Shown: positions 34,457 through 45,241, counted from the first letter of the stretch. The stretch: DNA of 64,000 nt from Immersiella caudata (GCA_030512335.1 JAULSU010000007.1:868001-932000), one strand, 5' to 3'. The notes: a model not told the origin generated them from the letters alone. A program made the numbers and translations.

Positions 34457-35776
34457 ATGAAGATATTTCTGTTTCATAGTAGATGGGTGCCTGTGTTGCT
34501 ATGTTGGTTTTGGGTTTCCCTGGTCGCGACTGCTCCCCCGCTCCGGTGTATCATGTATCTCACAGGGTAAGAGCGACCGATGCAGAGAAGCAAGCGCATC
34601 AAGAAACGTCCAGTTGACCCCTCTGTAGGCAGCATCCCGTCACGCCTCCAATTGATCAACTGGGACGGGTCACGCACGTGGCCCTGGCGTTCATGAGCCC
34701 AGGCATTTTCAACGACCCCACCCGGACAGAGTGGCCTCTGTTTACAACGGTCGACCAGGTCCGCGCCAACTTCACAAAAGACACAAAGGTCATGATCGCT
34801 ATCGGGGGCTGGGGGGACACAATTGGCTTCTCGGTCGCGGCCCTAACCCCTGAAACGCGGAGGACGTTTGCAGAAAATGTTGCCCGCATGGTCGAAGCTA
34901 CGGGTGCCGACGGCATTGATGTGGACTGGGAGTACCCGGGGTAAGTTTCCTTTACCTAATACGGCAAATCAAGAGTACAGACGGGACTTTGGGCGCTGAC
35001 TGTTCACTTTCTTACGACGTAGCGGCAACGGTGAAGATTACAGAGAGGTGCCCAATACCGATAAGGCGTGGGAGATAACTGCATACCCGCTTCTCCTCGG
35101 GGAGCTGCGCATTGCCTTGCCCAACAAGATCATATCGGCCGCCGTACCAGGCCTGAGGCGAGACATGGTCGCCTTCACGCACGAGACAGTTCCCAGAATC
35201 ATGCGCCACCTTGACTTTCTAAACGTGATGACGTATGATCTGATGAACAGAAGGGACACGGTTACCAAGCACCATACGGGTATCCAACTAAGCGCCGGTG
35301 CGGTGGATGCCTACATAAACAATGGCGCGTCGCCGCGGGACATCAATCTCGGGTTCGCCTTTTACACCAAGTACTTCAAAACGGACCACGAAGCGTGCGC
35401 CAGCGCCGAGTCCCCGGTTGGATGCCCAACGCTGCTCCTCGAAGACCCAGAGACTGGAGCAGACCTCGGACGTGCCGGTGGCTTCAGCTGGCACGATTCT
35501 GTTCCATCAGATGTTGCCGAGTCGTTTGAAAGAGCATTGGAGAAGGGAACGTACGATGAGAGCCAGGGAGGTTACTACTTCTGGGACGAAGAAGAAGATA
35601 TCTGGTGGACCTTCGACACGGCAGACGCCATCAAGCGCAAGTTTCGGACTCTGGTCAAAGGTCTCGGTGGTGTATTTGCGTGGGGCTTGGGCGAGGATGC
35701 ACCGGTATTCGAGCACTTGACGGCCCTGAACGAGGCACTGGCCGAATACCCAAACGGTAAGAAAGACGAGTTATGA
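34457..35776 (+). CDS. GH18 chitinase-like protein with C-terminal KDEL
   Basis: Three exons (34457-34566, 34629-34940, 35023-35776) give 391 residues. Residues 1-26 form a signal peptide (hydrophobic core VPVLLCWFWVSLVATA). The GH18 catalytic motif DGIDVDWE is at residues 131-138 with Glu138 as acid/base. The substrate-site motif IGGWG is at 95-99, and a late Trp/Gly block (GGVFAWGLG) completes the barrel. No chitin-binding domain is present. The last four residues are KDEL, directly before the TGA, which is an ER-retrieval signal rather than a secretion pattern. A catalytically intact GH18 that cycles to the ER could act on glycoconjugates instead of wall chitin; that is inference. Introns are 62 and 82 bp with clear signals. 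Confidence 0.9.
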
Positions 35777-36041
35777 TGTGAGATCAGAGGCACTTAGATT
35801 ACAATCTAGAGTACAATTATCGACTTTGCCATCCGCCAACCTCTATCTGACAGGACTTGGGTGTCTACCCGCATCTACACCGGAACTTCCCGCTAACTTC
35901 CAGCATCAGAGCGGCTCCAGGCCACCCGCACCGCATTAACTTTGAAACTCAATATCCCATCTCGTTAAAATGCTCAGACAGAACAGCACTCCAGAGCGAG
36001 GTACCGTTGGCACCATACCGTATCCCCTCGCACCGTCATCG

Positions 36042-36293
36042 CTAACGCCGGGACAGCTTCATGCAAACACACACCACTCCAACCAACAACAGCACTACCG
36101 CGATCCAGAATACCATCTTCATCAGTCTCGTCTTCGTGGTCGCCTCGCCACCATTGGGTCTTTCGAATGTCTGGTACTCGTAATGCGGCTCCGGAGGCTG
36201 TGAGGCCGTCTCATAGAGCAAAGCCGTCTCGGAAATGGTACTATCTGGCGCGAGGATTGAGGAATCATCAGACACTGAGGAAGCCGAACTCAT
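36042..36293 (-). CDS. Small single-pass membrane protein, unknown
   Basis: ORF of 83 residues from ATG 36293. The N-terminal half is Ser/Asp/Glu-rich and likely cytosolic. One strong hydrophobic segment near the C-terminus (about FWIAVVLLLVGVVCVCM) is followed by KLSRR, so it would be tail-anchored. A longer in-frame start at 36410 exists. No family is recognised. Support is the clean membrane segment and open frame only, so it may not be a gene. Confidence 0.4.
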   Translation of the reverse strand: MSSASSVSDDSSILAPDSTISETALLYETASQPPEPHYEYQTFERPNGGEATTKTRLMKMVFWIAVVLLLVGVVCVCMKLSRR

Positions 36294-37659
36294 TTTTCCA
36301 GCCGCTTCTCGTGTGGTATGGCTAAATTTGTATCGCTGAATCAAGGTGCCGCCGAGGGAATCAAAGTCGACCAGACGGCAGTGGCCGGTACCCGGCAGGG
36401 GGAGGGCCACTCAGGCGGCAGTGGTTTCTAATTAGGTGTGATGCCCGAACCTTCTCTTGGGAAGTTCGCGACTTTCGATCTGCTCTGGGTAGAGCCCCTG
36501 ACGTTGTTCTATCGGGGTGAGAGTGGCATTTTTCAACTTTGAGGGTGAAAATGTCGCTGATGAGGACCTTGGCGAAAAAGAGGAGGAAATGAGATCGGCA
36601 GCTCTGGTCAAGCGACGGTGTGACGGATGCTACGATGCACACACGGAGTGGACCGCAATGGCGCAACAGTCGCTAATTGTGTGGCACATCTGGCGTTCGA
36701 GGCTCGACATCGCATGGCTTATCTCTTGCACAATCTAGTCCCATCGGAGCATGTTCCTATTGGATCATATGATGAGTTACTGGAAGTTGACAAGCAGTGG
36801 GACTCAACGCTCCCGCCGCAACGTCCTTAGTCGACCCAAACTTTCGAGAGGTCCAAAGTTTCAAGCAAAAGAACTCCCATTGCCAGGACAACAGGGCCGA
36901 AGACTGGTGTGTCAAAGTCTACCGGTTGCGGCCAGAAGCAATACCATGCTGATCTCGCCGATGGAGGTTAGCCGCCATCGGCTGTCACCTAGCCCCGGAC
37001 TCTCCTCTTGCAGAAGATGCTGAAGTATGCGGGATTTCTTGGCGAATAGTCGTGATTCCGTCTGTGAGAGGGGACGGGTGAGCTCGTAGCAGGCGTGTTT
37101 GAATTCGCCGTAACGGTTCAAGTTCTCCATGACTCAGGCCCGTATTTCGAAAATCACATTCCTAGCGCCGGGGGGTGTCCACAACGCATGACACTCTCTG
37201 GACGACCCCATAGGACCTAGAAACGCGGAGATATTGATTTTGGGTCTTATACTGTGACGTTTGGCAAGGGTGTTGGTGCAGCATCGAAGGGCGCAAGGTG
37301 ACATGCTCAGTCAGCAACGGCACAATCGCGACTACAACAATGTGAAGTCCACACAATTTGTCATAGAATGCGGCACGGATATTGGTGGAAAGCTCATTTT
37401 AGCTGTTTACGGTGCGTTTCACAGCGGCATGGCTGGTATTAGACTGGGTCTAGATTGTAAAGTCGGGTCGACGGCAGCGTGGTGTGGAATCATCGCCCAG
37501 CGTCAACAGATGTCTCCCGCGAGCCGGGGTCCATGACAAATAAACGGCTGGGAGACCTATAAAGCCAGTACATCTCGGTCTCTTAAACCCAGGGAAATGA
37601 TGATATCAACACAGAACCACAGACTCATGTCACAGGCTAACACGATACATCCATCCATC
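36294..37659. other. Intergenic
   Basis: Only short ORFs are present. The right part contains the promoter of the hydrolase gene, with a TATA box listed separately. Confidence 0.5.
37558..37563 (+). promoter_or_regulatory. TATA box of the alpha/beta hydrolase gene
   Basis: TATAAA lies 34 bp before an ATG at 37597 and 97 bp before the ATG at 37660. The spacing argues that 37597 is too close to the transcription start to be the main initiator. Confidence 0.55.
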
Positions 37660-38541
37660 ATGTCGCCCGTGACTCAAGTGTCCACCATCTCGGCTGACGG
37701 CGTCGAAGTCTTCTACCGCCACGCCGGTCCGGCCTCGGCGCCAGTCATCGTCCTCCTCCATGGCTTCCCCTCCTCCTCGCACCAATTCCGCAACCTCATC
37801 CCTCTCCTGGCCACCCGGTACAGAGTCATTGCCCCGGATCTCCCCGGCTATGGCTTCACTGCAGTACCCCCATCTCGCAACTACCTCTACACCTTCACCA
37901 GCCTCACCAACACCTTTTCTGCATTTGTGTCGGCCCTGAATCTCTCCCGCTTTGCAGTCTACATTTTCGACTACGGCGCCCCTACCGCTCTTCGTTACGC
38001 CCTGGAAAATCCCACTTCCATTGCCGCCATCATCTCCCAAAACGGAAACGCCTACGTCGAGGGCTTTGGAACTGACTTTTGGGCCGGGATTCGCAAGCTC
38101 TGGGCCTCCGGCGCGGACTTAGACAGGCAAGCGCTAAGCCCCGTGGTCGAGCTACCGTTCACGAAGTGGCAATACACCACCGGGTCGCCGAGCCCCGAGA
38201 AGATTCAGCCCGAGGCGTATTACCTCGACCAGGCACTGATGGAGAGGCCGGGCAACAAGGAGATTCAGCTGGACTTGCTGTATGATTATCGGACGAACTT
38301 GGACTTTTATCCGCGCTTCCATGAGTACTTTAGGACCAGCAAAGTTCCTGTCTTGACGGCCTGGGGGAAGGATGATCCGTGTTTCATTCCGCCCGGGGCC
38401 GAGGCGTTCAAGAAGGATGTGAGCGAGGATAGGTTGATGGTGAGGTGGCTGGATGCGGGCCATTTTGCGATTGAGACAAACGAGCAGCAGATGGCAGATT
38501 GGATTTTTGAGTTTTTTGAGAAGTACAAGGTGTTTGCTTGA
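37660..38541 (+). CDS. Alpha/beta hydrolase with Asp nucleophile (epoxide hydrolase/dehalogenase type)
   Basis: Single exon of 293 residues from ATG 37660; in-frame ATGs at 37597 and 37627 would add up to 21 residues. The oxyanion motif HGFP starts at His34. The nucleophile elbow has Asp104 (FDYGAP) where esterases have Ser. An acid at about Asp239 (GKDDPCF) and the catalytic His268 (AGHFAIE) complete the triad. The Asp nucleophile and the cap-domain arrangement fit epoxide hydrolases and haloalkane dehalogenase-like enzymes. The physiological substrate is unknown. No secretion signal is visible and no biosynthetic genes are adjacent, so a cytosolic detoxification or general role is plausible. 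Confidence 0.85.
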   Translation: MSPVTQVSTISADGVEVFYRHAGPASAPVIVLLHGFPSSSHQFRNLIPLLATRYRVIAPDLPGYGFTAVPPSRNYLYTFTSLTNTFSAFVSALNLSRFAVYIFDYGAPTALRYALENPTSIAAIISQNGNAYVEGFGTDFWAGIRKLWASGADLDRQALSPVVELPFTKWQYTTGSPSPEKIQPEAYYLDQALMERPGNKEIQLDLLYDYRTNLDFYPRFHEYFRTSKVPVLTAWGKDDPCFIPPGAEAFKKDVSEDRLMVRWLDAGHFAIETNEQQMADWIFEFFEKYKVFA

Positions 38542-38909
38542 TCCCGTCAGTCAGATACAGTCAGGGAAGAGCGCAACGGGATAACCCTGGAACGCAGATG
38601 AGAAAGAGACTGCAGTTCTTGATTGTGTTGTTCTTGCGGAGCTGCCTGGTATTTCTCGCACGCCCGCTCCATGTATGCATGTACAATTTGAACGGCCCCT
38701 TCCATAACGCCGGGAACACCTCCTCATGACAACAGACCCAGACGAGTGAACAAACCTCACCCATCTACGTTATGAACGAAGAACGCCTTGCCCCATATCG
38801 AGAGAGGTGATAGACAAGATTATCGCAATAATTGTACACGAAGGACACCGCCATGATGAATCCTGCACAAAAGCCAACGAGGCTGTGTGTATCGGCCTGC
38901 CTTCCTTTC
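38542..38909. other. Intergenic, convergent 3' flanks
   Basis: Lies between the hydrolase and the sulfurtransferase. Nothing is recognised. Confidence 0.5.
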
Positions 38910-40025
38910 TCACTCCGATTGCCTGGTCAAGGAGTCAGAGGGTTGTACTCTTTGAGCCCACTCACTACAGATCGTTAGCACGGGAGCCTCGGAACCGGCA
39001 GCCAGGTAGGTAATGGTCACTTACGTCCAGCTTCCATCGTACACCCTCCTCTTCTCTAGCGAGCCGAAGGCTGCCTCATCCAATGCCGTTTCAATAACGC
39101 AGGCCGTGACGCCGGTTCCGCAGCTGGAAATGATCGGCTTCTCCGGATCTACGCCGCGCTTCGAAAAGACCTCCTTCAGCTTGTCTGTGGGAAGGAACGC
39201 CTTCGTCACCGGATCTAAGACGGCATCGAAGGGGATGTTGATCGACCCCGGCATATGCCCCGAAGAAAGACCAGGCCTGGGCTCAGGGTCTTTTCCAGCG
39301 AACCGGCCAGCCGATCTTGCGTCCAGAATCTGCACGCCCTCTGCGCCCTCTTTGTTGTGATCCAAGGCAACCTCGCGAACCTCCTCGTAGCTGGCGACCT
39401 TGGCCTCGTCCATCTCCGGGATAGGGTACATACCACACTCGACCGTCCACATATTCCCGGACTCCGTTGGGAGGTCCTGCTCAACCCAGAGTCTGAAATT
39501 GTTGAGAATGTGCACACGGGGGTGGCCAAACACTTTCATGGTCCAGGCCACGCGGGGCGCGCTGAAGATGCCCAACTCTTTGCTGTCGTAGACAACGACG
39601 ATGTCTTCCCTGCGAATTCCAAGCTCGCTCATCGACTCGGCAAAGTTCTTCGGGCTCGGGAGCATGTGCGGGTATGGGCTGCGCTTATCAATGACTTTGT
39701 CAAGGTCGAAAAATCGTGCCTTGGGAATCCGCTTCTGGCGAAAGACGTCGATTCCAGTGCGGCCCTCGGGGTCGTTGGGAAGGAACCACGAGGCGCAGAG
39801 GGGAATGACGCGCGGCTCTGAGGAGATGGGCGAGGGCGGCGCCTTCTTGAGGGCCTCGGCGAGTTCCTTGGGAGCGACGAGGTAGCTGGAGAACGACCTT
39901 GGGGAGCCTAGTCTGTGGTGAACCGCTGCTGCTGGAAGATTATGGCCGAGGCACCGGGCAGTCTGCGATAAGCTCGATTTTGGGAGCGAAGCCCGTACAG
40001 GGCGCAGGACTGTAAGGAAACTCAT
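38910..40025 (-). CDS. Thiosulfate/3-mercaptopyruvate sulfurtransferase (tandem rhodanese)
   Basis: Two exons (40025-39025 and 38964-38910) give 351 residues. The first ~45 residues are rich in Arg, Ser and Leu with no acidic residues, as expected of a mitochondrial presequence. Two rhodanese domains follow. The active-site loop in the second is CGTGVTA with Cys302, closer to the mercaptopyruvate type (CGxGVTA) than to classical rhodanese. The family transfers sulfur to thiophilic acceptors; yeast Tum1 also feeds tRNA thiolation. The last exon encodes only 18 residues beginning with the conserved GSW-(T)EW junction, which validates the 60-bp intron. Confidence 0.93.
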
Positions 40026-40560
40026 TGTGGATGGTCAACCGGTCGGTCTCGGGTGGTGTTTGACGCCAGTTGCTGAGGTTCCGCGCCGGCACGAGTGAAA
40101 CCGAGCGGGGGGACGTCTCGATAAGCCGAAGCAGAAGTTCGCAACTGCTGGCTTGTCCTCTTCTCTACCCTCTAGCAGAAGGTCGGGCTACCTACCCCGG
40201 GGGTCCAAGACCGAGCCAAGGACAAGTGGAAGCAGATGGTGAATGACGATGCAGATTAATCGATGCGGGGTTTCGGCTGGTCTTTGTCATAAATCCATCG
40301 ACTTTTTGGCCCGTTGGGGTTTGAAGCTGCAGAACGTCACCCCAGTTTTCAGAACCTAAATTGGCGCTCCTGGTGGGAGCTTGGGCCTGTTACGAGCCCG
40401 TGCGTTTCTGTCGCGTGCCAAGCGGCGTTAGACTTGGAGCGCCCGCTTGATGGTGTTCCCAGCCTTCTTTGCCCCACCATGGGGAGGTTTTGAATGAAGA
40501 GGCACAACTTGTGCGGACGACTTTGACGCGAAGTACCGGACACCTACACCTCCCTGCACT
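40026..40560. other. Intergenic, head-to-head promoter region
   Basis: 535 bp shared by the sulfurtransferase and APC11 genes. No specific site is identified. Confidence 0.5.
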
Positions 40561-41058
40561 ATGAAGGTCAAGATAACGAAGTGGAACGCTGTTGCTACCT
40601 GGCGATGGGACATACCCGAAGACGATGTGTGCGGCATTTGTCAGGTCGACTTTGACGGCACATGTCCCACGTGCAAATACCCAGGCGACGACTGCAGTCT
40701 CTGTAAGTGTCAACTCTGTTGAGGTGGTGGCTGACCCCTTCGGCGCTTTTTTAACAGTTTCCAGTGTCTGGGAAGTGCGGACACAACTTTCACATGGTGA
40801 GGGTCCTGAGCCCGCCGTACACGTTTACGACTGACCATGTAGCACTGTATCCTCGAGTGGATAAAGCAGGACTCGGCAAAGGGGCAGTGTCCGATGTGTC
40901 GCCAGAGTAAAAAGCACTCTTTTCCACTTATTGTTAGATCGACACACTGATTGGATATGGCAGAGTTCGAATGGCACGAACAGCTCCATGAGACCACCGC
41001 CAGTGGGCTGCCGGAAGTCTCGAGCCCTCGAGCTCAACAGGGCCAGGGTCAGGCATAG
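40561..41058 (+). CDS. APC11: Anaphase-promoting complex subunit 11 (RING-H2)
   Basis: Four exons (40561-40702, 40765-40796, 40843-40906, 40964-41058) give 110 residues. The N-terminus MKVKITKWNAVATWRWD is the Cul2-like (Apc2)-binding strand typical of Apc11. A RING-H2 domain follows, with zinc ligands in CGIC, CPTC, GKCGHNFHMHC and CPMCRQ, and then the KFEW block. Apc11 is the catalytic RING subunit that recruits the E2 enzyme in the anaphase-promoting complex. Exon 2 is only 32 nt. Two possible acceptors lie at 40757 and 40764; only the second keeps the RING frame. The tail after KFEW is about 30 residues longer than in short homologues and is disordered. Confidence 0.95.
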
Positions 41059-41773
41059 GGATGATCATCGGATTCGAGGCTCATGACTTCGGTGAACCGT
41101 GTGATGAAGATGCTGGAGTGTATGATGCAAGTTACCTATTGGACTTGCTGTGTATGATTTTGAGACCGAACCTGTAAGTCGGAGCAGGTCTACCCCAATG
41201 GTCATTTCAGAGCAGGCTCATAAGCTTTCAGGTTTACGCCTTCAGGGGGATGATGCCAGGAGCTAGGTTTTTGTGGACCGCTCAAGTTATTGCTCTTCTT
41301 AGCTGTAAAATAGACCTTCTAGGTTGGGCAGCTGGACGCTCACGGGGTGCAACGGGAAAGGGCTTTTTGACTTTGGTGGTGGGGGGGGGGGGGCTGAGGC
41401 AACGAAGCACAGCCGCGGCTGGAGGGAGGCTGGACAGCCCTAGAACATCCTTGTCACATGCTGAATCATTAGATCCCTCCTGGGTCCGATAAGGTAATAA
41501 CCAGCGATAAAGGCAACGAGCTTCACAGCAAGCAACCAGCCACCACATTACATCAGGCCCAAAACGTGCTGGCAAGGCTTTGGCACATTGCATCCCGCGG
41601 GCAGGGTTTTGTTTCCGTCTATCTTCAGCCACGCTAGGATATCTGGACAACATGCACCACCCGGTTGCGCCATCATCCAGTCGTCCTTGCCCTCATCTCC
41701 AACATCACCCCAACAAATAGAGACGCTCCGCAATCGCTGCCTTCGGCCTGAACTACCCGCGCATCTCGACAAG
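41059..41773. other. Intergenic
   Basis: Contains a G13 run and the 5' leader of the next gene. An in-frame upstream ATG at 41588 exists but the sequence there looks non-coding. Confidence 0.5.
41381..41393 (+). repeat. G13 homopolymer
   Basis: Thirteen consecutive G, the same length and orientation as the run at 24705-24717. Confidence 0.9.
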
Positions 41774-42649
41774 ATGACGGAGCCGAACACCAGCCGCCCC
41801 AGCTCTTCGGCAGCAGGCTACCACGCTTCTTCCATCCCGCCAAGTCCGCGACCGTCTGTCGCCAGCCGTGCCAGTCGCTCCAGTTTGCGCCGTGACCACG
41901 AAGCCCTCGCTCACCACCATCAACCAGCACCATCGGCGCTCCCTCAAACACCCCGGGCAACCGACGACGACCATGCCGCCCAGTCGCCCCCGCCGCACAC
42001 CGGCCCCGTGCCCTTCAAGCCTCTCTTCGCCCTCGTCACCACCAGCACCCACCCGTCGTATCGTCAGACAACCCAGCATCCCATCCTCCACTACGTCTTC
42101 GCCGACGATGATCCCGAACTCTTGACCGAGGCTCTCGCGCAACACCACCGTGCAGCTGACGAGTTCTCCGGCGAGTACAATCGCGAACGCGCCATCATGC
42201 TCGACCTGGCCCCCTCTGACCACGGCTCTGGATACGAGGTCGAGCGCGCGAGCAGTCTCTCCCCAGACTGGGCCGTCGTGTCTGCGAGCATCGGTCGCAT
42301 GGAGGATATCAATGGCACCCTTGCGGCCGCACATGGTGATGGTCAGGATGCGTTGATGCTCAAGATCGAAGGGGTCAGCGTCGAGTCGTCTTCTTCTACA
42401 CCGTCAGGAAAGACGTCAACACCGGAAGGCGAGTTGCAGGGGAGCGGGGCTAAGCTACCGAGGCCGCAGCAGGTTGTGGAGGAGTATTCGGGGCTGTTGA
42501 GCGACTTTGAGAAACGGATGGGAGTGCTGAAGAGGGTGCTTGATGCAGGGGGCGAGACACAACGGCCAGTTACGGCTAGAGGGGAGGGCCTGGAGGAGCA
42601 GACGTCTGCTCGGCTCGTGAAGAGAAAAGACGAATTGAAGGAGCATTGA
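41774..42649 (+). CDS. Hypothetical fungal protein, 291 residues
   Basis: Single exon from ATG 41774 (alternative in-frame ATG 41588). The first ~75 residues are Ser/Pro/Arg-rich and disordered. A folded-looking core follows around PFKPLFALVTTSTHPSYRQT, with HPILHYVFADDDPELL after it. It continues through a mixed alpha/beta region with VVSASIGRMEDI and ends in a helical, Lys-rich tail. No signal peptide or membrane segment is present. I do not recognise the family. The core block, good codon bias and clean frame make it a likely real gene, probably nuclear or cytosolic. Confidence 0.72.
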   Translation: MTEPNTSRPSSSAAGYHASSIPPSPRPSVASRASRSSLRRDHEALAHHHQPAPSALPQTPRATDDDHAAQSPPPHTGPVPFKPLFALVTTSTHPSYRQTTQHPILHYVFADDDPELLTEALAQHHRAADEFSGEYNRERAIMLDLAPSDHGSGYEVERASSLSPDWAVVSASIGRMEDINGTLAAAHGDGQDALMLKIEGVSVESSSSTPSGKTSTPEGELQGSGAKLPRPQQVVEEYSGLLSDFEKRMGVLKRVLDAGGETQRPVTARGEGLEEQTSARLVKRKDELKEH

Positions 42650-43496
42650 TTGGACCCCGATAGCCTTGCGACCTATATCTCCTCCTAGCTGTCTCCGTTG
42701 AGCGCAGCTAAGTAGGAGTCGTCTCCGCGTGAAGAGCAATCGGTACCGTCACATGTTCGCATGCAAAGAGCATCGACTGCCCATCACCCACTCCCAGCAG
42801 CTACCCTTGTGGCTAGGATTGGGTTGGCAGAATGGCAAGCCCTGGCACTGGAGGCAGTCGAGAGTCCGGTCCGCACTACTGCGGCCTTTTAGAGGCATTA
42901 GTTGTGCCCTATCGTGTGCGCTGGGAGGCTCTGGCACCCCGTGTCGGCAAGCAAACCCTGGTATAGCCTCATGCTGAACTGTCAGGATGGCAGAACCATC
43001 CACCGACTGACCACAAACACGATATGCATCTTCCTAATAAGTTCTTGACGCAAAGCGACAGCCTGGATAACCATTACTTCAGCGAAATGTTAAACCTCTG
43101 TAACTGGACTAGCTAGCTAAGCAATCCCAAGACCGAATACGCGCCACCTAGTGTTTGTACAGATCCATGCGCGAGTGATGCCAGCTTGCTTGATAGTTTT
43201 TCGACTCGACAAAGGGAATCATTCAGGAAGCATACAACATCCAAACTCCAAAATAACAAGCCAGACAGCTCACTGACCCTGTCAAACAAACCCGCGGAAC
43301 CAAGGGCAACTGGGAAGAAAACCCCACACCAACGCCAAACCTACTCCATAAACAACCTTGAGCCAACAAGATAACAATTACGTAGACGGCGTTGAAAAAC
43401 GAGGTTCGCGATGCAAGGCAGACACTCAAACTCTGAACCTCACCATCAGAAGAACGCGTGGGTACCTGCCACATGCTCTTTGCTAGGGCAGCATCC
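42650..43496. other. Intergenic, convergent 3' flanks
   Basis: Lies between the hypothetical gene and the syntaxin gene. Nothing is recognised. Confidence 0.5.
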
Positions 43497-45241
43497 CTAC
43501 TCATCACCCGGAAGGTCATCCGGGATGACGAACCGCTTCCGCCTCTGCAGGCTCCCAAGGGAGCCTGGTGGGAGGCGATTCTGATCAAATGCCAGATTCT
43601 CGATGTCTAGCTTGCTGGAAAGAGCCTCCCGTTTTTGCAGGCTGCCCTGAGAGCCTGGGGGAAGGCGGTTCTGGTCGAAGGCAAGGTTCTCGATGTCGAG
43701 CTTGTCCGAGAGCGCCTCTCGCTTTTGGATGCTCCCTGCTGAACCCGCGGGGAGGCTTTTAGCGTCGAAAGCGAGGTTGGGAGTGACAATCTTGGACTGA
43801 GAGAAGATGCGGGAGGGACCGCGTTCGCCAGCAAAGTCGACGCTGCGAGCGGTGTTCATCTGGAGATCGTCGGTAACGCTCCGTGGGGCGAAAAGGCTGC
43901 GCTTGGTAGGGTTGGTGGTGGTAGTAGTGCTGCTGCTGCTGCTGTTGCCGCCGCCGCCACCCCCGTTAGCAGCGCGGTTGACCATGATATAAACGACAAC
44001 GATGACGGCGATAACAACGAGGATAGCAACTGTAAACAAGAGTTAGCTTCATCTTCACGGCAATGCTGGGTTGGACAGGTAACATACCGCAGATACCAAG
44101 ACAAATCCACTTCTTCTTCCTTGTCGATCGAGCCGTGTGGACGGCCGTCCCGATCTCGACATTCGCCTGCCGCACATCCTCCTCTACCATCTCGGTCTTC
44201 TGGCTGATGTCCATGAATTGGGTTTCCTGCTGTTCAATGAGAACGCTCAGGTCGGTAAAGAGTTGTACCAGTTCGCCCAACGTCTGCTCAATCTTCGCCA
44301 TATCCTGCTGGCGCGCTCTTACGGCGTTCAGTGTGGAAGTCGCCTCGCCCATGCGGTTGCCTTGCATGAGGGCTTGCTGGAACACCTGAGCGTTGCCACT
44401 AGTATCTTCAACGGCGGCGCGGACCTCGGCCTCGCTAGCATTAGGCCGCACGATCCGATACTGGCGAGCCATCTGGTCTTGAGTCTTCTTGCGGAACCCG
44501 GCCTCCACCTGCTGGTACTCCTGGTTCGCCTCCTTCAGTCGCCTCTCCACACGACCGACCTGGGCCGAGTTCCTGGGCTGGCGGCCTTCGGGCACCGACT
44601 TCGCCATCCGAACGCGCTCCGTCAGCTCGCGGAACGACGCCATTGTCCTCGAGGAAAGGTTGTCCATTTCACGACGTGTCGCTGTGGCATCGGCCTCGAT
44701 CAGCGACCGGTCCTGGAGCCTTCGCAGCGCCTCGACATTGTCCTGGACTTGGTCGATGCCTTTGTCGATGTCTCGGCACTCGTTTAGAATGGCGTTGGGA
44801 TCAGACCGGTCGAACCCGGCTGGTTTTGGTTTTTGGAGGGACGACATCTCGACGTTGCTCGCTGTTGGACAACCACGGTTAGATTTGTTTTCTCCCCAGG
44901 CCACCAGACGCAGCGTCGAGACGAATTGCTAGACTTACAGCCGTAGTTGTTATTTCCACCTCGCCCTGCACTGGGACGCGGGCCCTGCCCAAAGGTTGCT
45001 TGAGGAGGTGCTCTCCCAGCTGGCCTCCCATAGCTGTTGTCCGAGGTGTTCCGATCGTCGAAAGGGTTCTGTTGCCTCGCGTATCCGCCACCACCATCGC
45101 CCCGTTCATCAAAGGGGTTCTGTCTCCCGTATCTAAGAACGTCTCGATATCAGTACTCGTACGCACGACCGCTTCATCGGCACCGATTCGTTCTCGACGT
45201 CGTCGCTGAAAGAAAAAGACTACTAACCCGTACTGAGCCAT
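43497..45241 (-). CDS. Plasma-membrane syntaxin (Sso1/Syn1 type) with Lys-Arg-delimited repeat tail
   Basis: Four exons (45241-45228, 45132-44939, 44861-44088, 44029-43497) give 504 residues. The N-terminus has two NPFD-type motifs in a Gly/Asn-rich stretch. The Habc bundle and the SNARE helix (IEQQETQFMDISQKTEMVEEDVRQAN region) follow. A basic KKK stretch then precedes a transmembrane segment ending at about residue 344. Syntaxins of this type drive exocytosis at the plasma membrane. Normal members end at or just after the anchor. This one continues for 160 residues on the lumenal/extracellular side: a Gly/Ser/Thr spacer, KR at 370-371, a partial repeat, KR at 430-431, a 30-residue repeat, KR at 460-461, a second repeat, and RRKR at 490-493. 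All splice phases agree with one continuous frame through the tail. Confidence 0.93.
43539..43790 (-). repeat. 90-bp coding tandem repeat in the syntaxin tail (two full copies plus a partial)
   Basis: Full copies are 43718-43629 and 43628-43539; a diverged partial copy is 43790-43719. Each full copy encodes 30 residues containing DIENLAFDQNRLPPGS and ending in a basic pair. Codon-by-codon comparison of the two full copies shows 15 synonymous differences and 3 amino-acid replacements. Confidence 0.92.

Noticed and set aside
40751..40764. First AG acceptor (40757) for APC11 exon 2
   Set aside because: Using it puts the RING region out of frame. The acceptor at 40764 restores GKCGHNFHM.
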